From Meloidogyne chitwoodi (taxonomy: Eukaryota > Nematoda > Chromadorea > Rhabditida > Meloidogynidae), in NCBI GenBank assembly GCA_015183035.1, contig JACZZP010000017.1:2108001-2172000 (forward strand): a DNA stretch of 64,000 nucleotides. The letters run 5' to 3'. Below, in pieces: positions 11,302 to 23,329 of this stretch. Below the pieces are notes generated by a model. It was not told where the DNA came from, did no database searches, and was given only the letters and a program-made list of their open reading frames with translations. Numbering within the stretch: position 1 is the first letter of the stretch; each line of letters begins with the position of its first letter. Both the position numbers and the translations under genes were made by a program.

Positions 11302-12532
11302 TTATGAAAGCGATCTTAATAAGAAAATATTTGCTTTAAAATCTTGAAACTCTCTACAGTTATTTCCCAGCAACTATTTATGGAATAGGTTTTGTTTGAT
11401 AGTGTAAATTTAAGATAATTTTATAAAAATAAGATATTAAAATTAGTATTTTAATTCAGAAAATAAATTTAACATTAACAACAATTTTTAATCATTAATC
11501 ACATCAACCAAACAGGAAAAAACTGTTTTAAAAACATGAAAATAAGATGAGTTGTGAAAAAAAAAGAAAAAAAATTTCTAATGATAGAACTAACATAAAA
11601 GTTGAAGGTGGCTAATTTTAAGAAATAACAAATAAAAGTGAAAGCTTAGTGTTAGAAAAGGTTTTTTTATAAAATATAAAAATGTGATTTTTTTGGAATT
11701 TTTTTAGAGAAGAGAAAGGAAAAAAAATATATTTTAAAAATTATTTTTTTTAAAAATGATGAAAGCAACGCGCAATATGTGTGTTTTAGAGAGATATTTG
11801 ATTTAAAAATAAAGGATAATGAGGATTAATAAAAAATAAGTAAAAGTGTGTTTTTTTTAGAGTTTATGAGGGTAGTAGGTAATAAAAAGATATTTAATTA
11901 TTTTTCACTCTATAATCTGTTTTTTTTTTAGTTAAATTAGAAAAAAGCAAAATTAATTTAGTTCAAAATTGTTTACAGAATTACTATAGAGTGAAATTAT
12001 TTTTTATAATTAATTATTTAAAAATGCATGTATGATATTATTTTTGGTATATAGGAAAAGATAAAATGCCAAATGGCCAAAAATAAAAAAAATGCAAAAT
12101 TTAGAAAGAAAAATTTGAGGATTTGAAAACAAAAAAATTAAAAGCAGAGGAAAAATAGAAGAAGAAAAAACCCGTGTTAGTCAAGAAAAAAGAGAAGAGA
12201 GAGCAGGAAAAAAGAAAAAATAGCTATAAAAAATGCTTAATTTTCTTTTACTAATTTTAGTTAAGTTTATTTTTCCATCATTTTGCATTCATTTTTTTTT
12301 CAATCATTATTAGATCTTCTCCTTCTTTTCTTTGCGCGAACACTTTGGAAGCAAAATTTATTTTTTTTCTTCTAAGTTTTTTTAAAGTTTTTAAGCCAAA
12401 ACACATTGGCAAAGTCTTTAAATAAAGGATATAAAAATATAAAATCTGTGTGAGATGAAAAAAATATATGAGAATATCTTTTTTGTTGTTTTTTTATGCG
12501 CGTTGTGTGTGTGTTTATGAAAAATCAAAATA
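11302..12532. other. Intergenic, poly-purine and AT-rich
   Basis: Convergent 3' flanks of the HP1-like gene and the peptide gene. The sequence is dominated by A- and T-runs. No gene seen. Confidence 0.6.
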
Positions 12533-13217
12533 TTAAAAATTTGTTTTTTTTCCTGTTGTTAATCGTTGTTGTAATTGTTTAAGATTATTCCTTTTTTCTG
12601 CGGTTAAGGACCGTTTTGTTCTCCGCCTTGTAATTTGTCCATTTTTGTCTTCCATTAAAAAATATGCTTGATCTAATAATATTGATGGAATAAATGTTTG
12701 AATATTGTCTTGTGACCTTAAAAAAATTATTTTAATATTTTTTAATATTTTAAATTGTGTGTTTACCTTCTTTTTTCAAGACGAGAATTTGTTGTTGTTG
12801 TTTTCTTTTGTTCATTATTATTTTCAAGAAATTTTTCAATTAATTCATTTTGTTGTTTTTCTTCTTCTGTACTAGTAGCTTTATTGTTAATTACTGCCGC
12901 GTCTTTTAATTGTTCCATTGGGTACTCAGAAATTGGAACTGAACGTCGCATAACTGTAGTACAACATCTTAAATATAATTGATAAATTTAAAATTTATTT
13001 AAAAATTTATCTTTTACCTAACACAATGTTTAGCCCCAAATCCAACACATCTAGACCCACATTCACAAATATCAGCATCAAATCTTTTCATTTTAGCTAC
13101 TGCATAGTTTAATATTAGCAGTAAAAAAAATGTTTGTTTAAATAAATTAGATGAAATATTATTATTTTGCTGCCTCCTTTTTGGTCCAAAAATTGAAATT
13201 TTTGTTATTGTTGTCAT
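12533..13217 (-). CDS. Trissin-like cysteine-rich neuropeptide precursor (candidate)
   Basis: Three exons (13018-13217, 12767-12967, 12533-12716) join in phase to 194 aa. Residues about 26-41 form a hydrophobic segment (FFLLLILNYAVA) that acts as signal peptide or signal anchor. It is followed by a KMKR processing site. The next ~28 residues hold six cysteines (positions 51, 53, 57, 65, 68, 69) in CECGSRC...GAKHCVRCC, ending at a second basic site, MRR. The arrangement CG-x2-C, G-x-KH-x3-CC, then x4 and a dibasic site resembles the insect neuropeptide trissin. One cysteine is displaced. Further basic sites (LEKRR, TRRRTKR) cut the C-terminal part into spacer peptides. It probably passes through the regulated secretory pathway in neurons or glands. 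The gene borders a very long AT-rich region. The gene structure is well supported; the trissin link is inference from the cysteine and basic-site pattern. A nematode-specific secreted peptide family is the main alternative. Confidence 0.72.
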
Positions 13218-16200
13218 TATTTTTTGACTTTTTTTTGAAAATTAAGTTGCAAATAATAAAATAATTATTTACTAATCTTTTAAGAAATTAATCTGAAAAA
13301 ATAAGGAATTTAAAAATATTAGATTTTTAAAGTTTTTTTTTAAGTACTATTAAATTTTAATTGGAAATGTTTATGTATAAAAATGTGTTGAGAAGATTTG
13401 ATAAGCTTATTATAAATTTTATTTTTTTTATTATTTATTATTTTTTAAAAATAAGCTTTAGTATATTTTTAAATTATAGTTACAAAATTAAAAGAAAAAA
13501 TAAAATATTTTTTTGTTTTTGATTGGTAAAAAGAGATTAAAATTATTTAAAATATAAACATGTTGTTGGGCAATTTTAGTTATAATTTTAGTTATAATTT
13601 TTTACTAATTTTTAAATATTTTGAAAATTATTATTTTATTGTTTAGATTTATTAAAAATACCTATATATCATTATCTAAAATAAAATATTAAAAATTTAA
13701 TAATAAATTAATGTTTTTAAATCTGACAAAGATTTGAAACGGAGGGGACCCTATGTGGGAAAATGACGCTATTTTTGTTTGTTTTTTTAGATTCAGAACA
13801 AAATGTTTTTTTTATAACTTTTTTTTTAAAGAGTTGTTTATGTACTAACTACAATATTTAGTAAATAAATAAAATTTATTTTTTATATTATAAATGATGC
13901 GAGAAAAGTATTTTTTTTTTGAGAAAAAATTTTTTTATCCGTTTAACTCCCATTTATAAATTTTTGAAAGAAATTATTATATATTTGAATAAATTTTTTT
14001 AATTATTAAAAAAAATTAATTATCTACTTTTAAGGATTTTCACATACAAATACATTTTATTTATAAATGGGAAAAACTGTGTGGTCATAAATAAAGGAAA
14101 TTAACAATTAAAAAATTATACAGATTTAGCAAATGACTTTTTTTTTTTAATAATAATTTAATGAAAAAAATAATAATAATATTTTCCAAATTATTCTACA
14201 AAAGGATATTTAAATAAAAAAATGTTTTTTGATATTTAAAAAAATTAATTTTAATTTTTTTACATTTTTTATAATTAAAAAAAAATTTAGTTAATTTAAT
14301 TAATTTTGAGTATAATTTTTAGTTGATAAAATTTATTGTAAAAAAATTTTATAAAAAAGAAAAATATTTTAATATTTAATTTGTTGCGATATATTTTTAT
14401 ATCAGTAAAAAAAAAGATAATTTAAAAAAGAAGAATTTGGTGTATAACAAATAAATAAAAAATTTTTATTTTATTTTTAAAGAAGGAAGTAAAAAGTAAA
14501 ATAAAATTGTATGATTACGTGTTAAAAATTTATAAGGAATTTTTTTTTTAATTTAAATACTATAAATATATTTAATGTTTTAATATATTTTGTGGGCTTT
14601 TTCTTTTTTTTTTAACGGATTTATTATTTTTTTAATTTTATTTGATTATTTATTTTGATCCGGATATTATTTAATTTTATTGAGAATATCCAATTTTATT
14701 TGAGTGGGGATTTGACTTATTTAAAAGGTCAGAAAGTACAAAATGAATATTTGAATTTTTCTGAAAAAATTAATTTTTTTTTAAAATTAAATTCTGATTT
14801 TTATAATATTCTTTTTAAATTCTAATTAATAAAAAAATATATATTCAAGAATTTTCTAATTAAAAAATATATAATTTTATTAAGAAAAGTATTAATAGAA
14901 GTTTCTTTTTTAAATAATAAAAAAGATTTTCTTAAATATATTTTATTTAATTATTTCTGGCATTACTAATAATAGTTTAACTTTTTATATTAAAAATAAA
15001 GATACATTAGACAAAATTAAATCTCTTTTTTTTATTTTATAAATCCTCTTTTCCCACAAAACATACCACAAAAATGTGAAACAATTAAAATTATTAAATA
15101 AATAAATAAATAAAAATAAATATATTTATTTATTTTTTTAATTTTAAAATTTTTATGGATAAATAAACTTTAAATAATTTATAATATATTTATTTATTTA
15201 GTTCTAATAATACATTAAAAAATATATATATATATACGTAATTGCACTTTAAGAATATTTTTTTTTAAATAATTTTTACGACAACAAATACATTTTATTT
15301 TTTTTATTGAAAAATAAATAAAATTTCATAATTTTGCTACATTTTTAGAGGAAGTAAATATTAATTTTTTTTTTTTAAATTATTTATTTTTTAAATTTTA
15401 ATTTAAAAATAATTAAAATGTTAAATAAATTTAAAAAAATTAAGAAAAAGGTTGTTTAGAGATTAAATTTAAATTTATTGCCTTAGGCATTATTTTTGAT
15501 TTTAATTTGTCTGAAATAATTTTTTTTTAAACGAGTTTATTTATATTAAATAATATAATAAAATATATATAATTTAAAACTTAAAGTTTTTACGCAGTAA
15601 TAAAAAATAAAATGATAGGAAATAAATTAAATTAAAAGGGGTGGTTTATTTTTATTTAATTAAAAAAAATTTTTTTTTTTAATTTTTGTCTTTTTTTTAA
15701 TTCTTTTAACTTTAAGGATCTTTGTTTAAAAAAAAATTTTTTTTAATCAATTTATTTAGTATAAATTTAAAAAAATTCCTTAAAATATAAGTAAAAGAAT
15801 TAATCAGTAAAAATTGTTTCTTTTTTATTAGTAAATAAAAAAATAAAAAAAGAGTGTAAAAAACAAAGAACAACACATTTACCTATATTTTTAAATTTAT
15901 TTTTGCAATTTGGCAAAATAAATTTTAAAAATAATTTTTTTTTAAAGAAGAAAAAATTTGACAGAATTTATTTTATTTTTTAAAAATTAAATAATAAATT
16001 TAAAACATTAGAAAATTAAAATAATTATAGAGGTATTTAAAAAAAAATCAAATAATTCTTTTGATTTAATTAAAAAAGTAAAATATTTTTTCGGGGGAAC
16101 CCCTTTTTTTACATTCTTTTAAGAAAGAAAAGAATTAATTTAACTAAAAAATTAGAGAAATATTTATTTAATAAATGTGAAAATGGCGTGAATAGAATAG

Positions 16201-19200
16201 AGCAACTTGTGATAATTAAAACAAAAAAAATTTTTTTTTAATGATAAGAATTAGGCGTCTTTTTTTATAATTCTCTTTTATTGAGTGCAAAGAACAATAG
16301 AAAATAATTTGGAATTTTTTTACTTAATAATTTTGAAATAAAATAAAAATTAAAGAATTGGACATTTTTAGGGGTTAAATTAAATTAATTTATTAAATTA
16401 ATTTTTTATTAAAAATAAAATATTTTATTTTAGCTTTTATTTTAACTTAAAAAATTTAAAAAAAGAAGTAAAAATTAAGATTAAAAAAAAAAAGTAATTA
16501 AAAATATTTAAAAAAGCGAATAATAAAATATTTGATTATTTAAAAAAAATTTATAATAAGGGCAGAGAGTATATTGGGCATTTTATAAGAAAAAAGAATT
16601 TTTTCTTTTATATATTTCTTATAAAATAATTATAATAAATATTTTAAGAGTGTTTGTGTGTCCATCTGCCGTCCAATAAAATATTTTTATTTATATATTA
16701 ATAGTTTTTTTTAAGGAATTTTGTGGGTGGAGGGGAGGGATTAGTGTGGTGACTAAAAAAGTAAATAAATATTTAAAAAAAGAGAGAAAAAAGAAAGGTT
16801 CAAGAAGAACAGAATATATTAGTTTAGTTAACGAATAATGGGAGGAGTTTTAGTAAAAAAATTAAAAAAATATTTACGTCGGCAAAAAATAATTAATTAA
16901 AAGAAATTTGGGGGGGGGGGGGGGGTTAAAATGTGCGTGTAATTAATATTAATATGTTGTCAGACTTTTTATTATGAAATAATAATTTATATATTTTGTG
17001 GGTTTAAGGAGTGTTTATTTAGTAGTTGTATAAAATAACCAGTTAAAGAGAATAATAAAATAATTGTATAGTTATTTTAAAAATATTAATTAATTTCGAA
17101 AGATACAAATTTTGAAATTTTTGTAATTTTTAAAAATAAAATAAAAATATAATTTGTAAAAGATTATTAGAGAGAGTTGAAAGTATACGCTCAAATTGAT
17201 AAATAATTTAAAAAAAAAAATTTTTGTTCAAAATCACACTATTTATTTATTAAAAGACAATACATATGTATAATAATAATTATTTTTTGTCTAAATAATT
17301 ATTTTAAAAAATAAGGTGGGAGGTGTTAAAGAAAAAAATAAAAAATATATTCATATGTTATTCACACTGTTTTTCATGCACACATTTTTATTGCGCCGCA
17401 ACATTTTTTTTAAATTTTTTTTCTTCTTCCTTGTTTATTATTCTATTAAAATAATTTTAAAAAGACAAGAGAAAATGAAAATTAAAAATTTTTTTTTTTT
17501 AATTTTCATTTTGTGGATAGGGAGGGGGGAACAGTGTCAATCACACACACATTTTTCAATTTTTGTTTCATCATCATATTAGTTAAATAAAAAAAACTTT
17601 TTTTTGTAAACGCGCACTTCGTTCTTTCTTCTTAAATTTATTACTTTTACTATAATATTTCCGTTTTTTTTTTAATTTATTTTTATTTATTTATTTTACC
17701 AGCAATTAAAAGGTAAAGGGTAAGAAGGCATTTTATTAAATAATTAATTTATTTAATTTAAAAGTTATATTATTTTTTATAATGTTACAACTCTTTTTTA
17801 AAATAAATAAATTTTAGAATTTTTGTTTTAGAGTTTGTTAATTTTAGGAAATTTTAATTTTATTTATTTTTTTATAATTTTCTATTAAATTTTTAAATTT
17901 TAATTTAAATATTTAGGAGGTACAAGATATCTAACATTATTTTTAAAAAATATACAAAATTTATATCTAAAAGTTATTTTTATTTTTTTTTAATTTTATA
18001 AGAACGCGCGTTTGCCACACCCTAAAAACCCCAAAAATCATAAAACTTTGTGTGTTGAGTAAAACAATTAAATAAATAAATTTATATTTTATATTAATTG
18101 GTTGTTTGACAGATAAGTTCTGCATGTTTTTACTATTTTAATTACGTAAATTAAATAAAAGAAACTTTACAGTAGGAATTTAAATAAATTTATTAGTGCA
18201 ACTTTGTGCACAATTTTATTTTTAAAATTAAAAAATTTTTTGATTATTTTATAGAAAAAAATTTATTTTTGTAAATAATGGAAGCGAACTTTTTTTTGAA
18301 ATAAAAAAAAATAATAATTTTAATTCTTTTGAGAATTGCCGAAAGAAAACAACAGAAGAATATATATATTTGGCAACAAAATGTTTCCCCCTATTATTTT
18401 TAAAAAAACATATTTATTTGCCCTTGATTTTCTTTAAATATATATTCTAATAATAGAAATATTAAAAATAAAAATTAATTTTTATTTTTTCTTTTGGTTT
18501 TCATTAAAAATTCACATGCATTTCCGCTGCTTAAATATACTAAATTAAATTTTAAAAAGGCTATTTTTATTTTTTATACTTCCCCTTTTTTAGAAACATA
18601 TTTTTTAATTTTTGCAAAACAACTTTTTTTAAATTAAAAAAATAAATAAATTTAAATTTATTTTATAAAATTATTAATTAAGTAAAAAAATATTTAAAAT
18701 TGCGCGATTTAATAGAAAGTGATAATAAAATTGAAAAATTGTATTTTTTAAAAAAATACAATTTAGCTATTTTTAACTTTTTTTTAAAAATTAATTTTTC
18801 ACACACAAAGTTAATTTAAAAAAAATAATTTTATTTGACAAAAGATTTTTTTAATTTAAAAAAAAAAAGATAAAATTAATTACCTACCTACCTATTTTAT
18901 CAAAAAATTTACAATTGTTTTTTCTACAAAAAAATAAATATTTTATCTTTTTAAAAAATAATAATAATTTTATTATTTAATAATAGGTGAAAGAAAAATA
19001 ATTATTAAAAAAATAAAAAGAATAAAAATTATAATATTATTTTAAAAAAACATGTGATATTATTTAAAAAAATAAAATATAATATTTAAAGTTTTTAGAC
19101 TAAAAGTAAAAATAAGCCTTTTTTAAATGTTTAAAATTGTGTTAAAAAATATTAAATATATTTTTTTAAATGTTATTCTAATTTTATAATATTTTAAAAA

Positions 19201-20530
19201 AGGTTGTTTTCGTTTTTATGCTTTAACAATTTTGCCCCATTAATGCAAATATATTATATAATATTTATACTTTTAAGAGTTTAATAATATTTTTATTATT
19301 ATTTTTTAAAAGAGATTTTTTGCTTGTTTTTAAAATAAAAATGAATAATAAACAACTTTTTTTTTTAAAAAATATTCTAATGTATTTTATAGCTAAATTT
19401 ATATGTTAATTAAATAGTGATTTTTATATTTATTTTTTTTTAAATATTTTTTTTAAAAATAATTGAGAGATTAAAAATCAAATTGTTAAAAATCCAAAAA
19501 TTTTTAGTACAAGAAAATTAAAAGAGGAATTTAAAAAAAATTTTAAAGAAAGATTATAATTATTAAATTTAATAAATATTATTCTAAGAAACATTTACAA
19601 GGAATTAATTTAAAAAAAAATTAAAAAATAATTTAAAAATTATTAAAAATAAAAATATATTAGTAATATTTAAAATTATATTTTCACGTCATAATTTTCT
19701 TTAAAAATTGTCTTTTTTAGTCATTAAACAAATATTTACTTAAAAAATAGATAATTAATCTTTAAAATAATTTATTTATTTTTGCAAAGTATTTGCACAT
19801 CTACACATTTTTTATTATTTTTTGTTTGATTTTTAGATTAATTTCTTTAATAAAAAAATGATTCAGAGACGGAAATTAAAAGAAATATTAATAAAAAATA
19901 AAATAAAAATAATTAGAAAATATATTAAAAATAAAATAATTAATTTAAAAAAAAAATCACTAATTTCCCCCAACTTTGGTTGATTTTTAAAATTAAATGT
20001 TTTTATACTATATATATTAGTCTCTTTGAAATTTCCTTTTTTTACATTTTAATTAAAAAATTTTTTAATTTAAGAATTATTTAAAAAAAAATTAAATTAA
20101 TTTTTATTACGTTTTTATTTTTTTTTAATCTTTAACCAAATAATTTATAACTAAAAATATTTTTTTTATAATTAATTTGTTTATTATTTCCTTTTACTAG
20201 ACTATAAATAATATAAAAATTCTTTTTTTAGGATTTTTTAATTTAAGAAAATAAAAATCGTTTTGGGAAATGGAAACAAAAAAATTTTTTTATTCATTAA
20301 AAAATAAATTATTTTAATTATTTTCTAGAAGAGAGAGAGGATAAGACACAATATTATTATTTAAAAAAAAAGAAATAGAAAATATTAAAAAAGAAAAAGA
20401 ATTAAATAAATAAGGCTAAGAGCTAATATCCGGTTTTCTGGATAAAATATATGTGTTTTGTTATATTATTTTGTGTTTATTGTATTTTTTGTATTTTCTA
20501 TAAAAATAGGTTTTCCGGAAGTTTTAAGAA
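13218..20530. other. Gene-free, extremely AT-rich desert
   Basis: More than 7 kb dominated by A/T homopolymers, with a few short ORFs of no credible composition. I see no conserved domain, tRNA or exon chain. It contains a G16 run at 16910-16925 and short (TAAA)n stretches, for example near 15100. Being upstream of the peptide gene, it may include its regulatory sequence. Confidence 0.7.
16910..16925 (+). repeat. G16 homopolymer
   Basis: Sixteen consecutive G in a stretch that is otherwise almost pure A/T. It could be a genuine G-tract able to form a quadruplex, or an assembly or library artefact. Confidence 0.9.
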
Positions 20531-20685
20531 CGTTTGTATTTTTTATTCAAGTTTGTATTTTCTTTTTTTTATTCAGGGTTTGTATTTTCTTTTTTTATTC
20601 AAGTTTGTATTTTCTTTTTTTATTCAAGTTTGTATTTTCTTTTTTTATTCAAGTTTGTATTTTCTTTTTTTATTCAAGTTTGTAC
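20531..20685 (+). repeat. 25-bp tandem repeat
   Basis: About six head-to-tail copies of GTTTGTATTTTC, seven T and ATTCAA (25 bp). The first two copies are variant (shorter T-run; CAGG instead of CAAG). The plus-strand ORFs covering it read as Phe-rich repeats and are not genes. Confidence 0.93.
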
Positions 20686-22041
20686 ATTTTTGTAATTTTT
20701 TTTTGCAATTTTGTATTTTATATTTTGTGTATTTAATATTTTTGCACGTTACGCACACGCCATACATTTTTGTAATTTTTGTTTTATAAACAAAATATTT
20801 CGAAATATCCTCAAACAATTTTTTAAAGTAAAATAAATATATTACCTAATTGCTTATGTGGGCGGATAGTTTAAAGTTTGCAAAATAAAATAAAATGTTC
20901 GTCATAAAATTAAAAAAATATTTTTTTTAATAAAAATAAATTTTTATTTAATTATTATTATTAAATAATAAAGGTAATTTTTTTATTATTAATAATTAAT
21001 CGTTGTAGTAAATGTAAAAAAGTCTGTTCGCCAAATTTTTAAGGGTCTTCCTTTTCCCAATATAATAATTATTATTTTTTTTACTTTTTTGACTTGATCA
21101 GACAGCCGTATCTTTCTTTTTTTATTCTTTTAAATTATATAGATTTTTTACTAAAAATCGCCTCATTTTTACGTCATAAATTAAAAAAAGAAAAAGGCAA
21201 TTTTTAGAGATTTGTGGAAGTTATTTAGATTTATAGAAAAATTAGGAAGAAGAAAAAAAATTAAAGTTTAATAGTACAAATATAAATTAAATAAAAATTA
21301 TATAATTAAAAGTACAAATATTTTTTTAAATTAATTTAAATGTAAATTTAAAATAAAAATATTTTTTTAAATAAATATTTTTATTTCAAATGAATGGATT
21401 CTCTAAATTTATTACTTTTTAATTTATTTAAATAAATAAATTAATTAAATTATATATTTTATTTTCAAAATGTTTCGTTTATTAGTGGATTATTTAATTA
21501 AATTATGCAAAAATAATTTTTAGGTAAGTCTTTTCTTTTTATAAATTAATTTATTTAAATTAATTTATACTTTTAAGGTTTTATAACGTCAACTTTTTGG
21601 AAAATAGAATATCAACTCTACACTTTTCAACAGTAAAATATATATTTTATTTCCTTTTATTTTATTTATTTTTTAAATTTATGCAAATTAAATAAATATT
21701 TATAATTAGAATAAATATAAAAAAGCAACACAATGTTTGAGTAAAAAAATAATAATAAATTTTAAAAATGTCTAGGCAATAATATTTAGGTATATTTAAA
21801 AATAATATTAATAAAAAATTAAATTTCATTTAAAAAATTATATTTAAACGTTTTAATTATTTTTAAGTTCAATTTAAATATTTATCTTAGAGGGATAGAT
21901 TTTAATTATATTAAAAATTCTCTGTTAGAGCATGCTGTAGATTTTACAAAGGACAACTTTGAATCGTCCAAAAATGAAGTGTCCTATTTAAATTTCCATC
22001 TATAAGAATAAAACAGGTCTTTTTTTGAATTTTTTGAATAA
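20686..22041. other. AT-rich intergenic sequence
   Basis: A continuation of the AT desert. No gene or clear repeat family recognised. Confidence 0.6.
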
Positions 22042-22290
22042 CTATAAATTTTGATTTTTTTGGTGGGTATATGTATATCCATTCGATAGCTTTTTGAAAG
22101 GGCTATCGAATGTATATAAACGTTTTTTGAAAAAAGTCGAACAAGGTCGAAAAATATGCTTTTTTTGGCGAAAAAAGTGAGTGGTTTTGGTTTTTTGACC
22201 ACAACTTTTTTTGGATAAAGGTACAGAGTTGGTTCCAGAGAGAGGGCACACCTTCAGACATAGGGCTATCGAATGGTATAAAAATTAAAA
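22042..22290. repeat. Repeat with GGGCTATCGAATG motifs
   Basis: The 10-12 bp core ATTCGATAGC / GCTATCGAAT occurs three times (near 22081, 22103 and 22264), in both orientations, around T-rich spacers. The base composition differs from the flanks. It is probably a fragment of a dispersed element; no transposase is seen. Confidence 0.45.
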
Positions 22291-22395
22291 AGATCGGATA
22301 AATATTTAGGTAATTAGCTGGGAGACAAGATTAAAAATGACATTTTGAGATAAGAGTAGAAGTCAAAAGCAATTTTACATTTAAAATGTATAAGA

Positions 22396-22463
22396 TGAGT
22401 TGTGGTGTAGTGGTAGTGTGCTGGATTTGCTAATTTCAATGCGAGTTCGAACTCGAAGGTCGA
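22396..22463 (+). repeat. tRNA-like SINE head
   Basis: GTTGTGGTGTAGTGGTAG (A-box-like) is followed about 40 bp later by GAGTTCGAACTC (B-box-like). The anticodon arm and acceptor arm do not pair convincingly, so it is a SINE head or tRNA relic. Confidence 0.55.
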
Positions 22464-22584
22464 AAATATTTTTAAACAATGTTTCGAGAAAGGCCATCTA
22501 TTCGCAAAACATTTTCTAGAATTAGTTTTACAAGCGCGAAGCGATTTCTTTATTCCAGTCGCGAAGCGGCTATTCGTAAAAAGA

Positions 22585-23255
22585 TAGTTCTCCAACGCTG
22601 CGCCTCAATTCTCCCTCCCTCAATTCGTCCCACCTGAATTCGTCCCACTGTTCAAAAACCCTCAATTCGTCCCACAGTTCAAAAACCCTCAATCGTCCCA
22701 CCCTCAATTCGTCCCATAGTTCAAAAACCATCAATTCGTCCCATAAAATTAATTAATCGTTATTATCCGACCCTTTTTGTTTTTTCTCTATTTTATATTA
22801 ATTTATACATTCTAGATGTTCTAATGATTCGAAATCGACTTGAAAATTTAGCACGAGTGCGGAATCGGCCTCGTCTTGAGAATTCCATCGATCAGAGTTC
22901 ATCCACAACTCTTAGCATCAACTGCTCGGAGAATAATGAAAATCCTCTAGTTTTTTTACTTTGATAACTTTTTTTGCATTATTACTGGTGATTTATTTTT
23001 ATTTATTTTTGTTGATTTTTTTATTTGATAAGTAAAGTTTTTTCTGATTTTTGGATGAATAATTTTTGATTTTTGTGAAATTTTCCAAGGTAATTTGTTA
23101 CGGGTGATGGGTATTTTGGTATTATTATTTGTTTTTGTAGTATTTTTTGTATTATGCCTAAATTGTGGAAAAAAGTATGACGAAATGAGGATTTTTACCC
23201 TTTGACCGTTTTGAAGTGTGGGACGAATTGAGGGTGGGACGAATTGAGGGCGCGC
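22585..23255. mobile_element. Non-autonomous element with repeated CTCAATTCGTCCCA termini
   Basis: The left side (about 22605-22745) carries seven direct copies of a CTCAATTCGTCCCA motif, many followed by a GTTCAAAAACC spacer. The right side (about 23214-23250) carries the reverse complement, GTGGGACGAATTGAGGG, twice. Together they form subterminal inverted repeats around a ~500 bp core with no transposase ORF. Confidence 0.6.
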
Positions 23256-23329
23256 CTTCTCCAATCTTTGTATGTATAGTTGCAGTAAAGGTCTATTCAG
23301 AGCGGCCGATTCAGAGTATCTCGTATAAC

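Noticed and set aside
20451..20789. Phe-rich plus-strand ORFs resembling membrane proteins
   Set aside because: They follow the 25-bp T-rich tandem repeat; hydrophobicity is a by-product of TTT codons.
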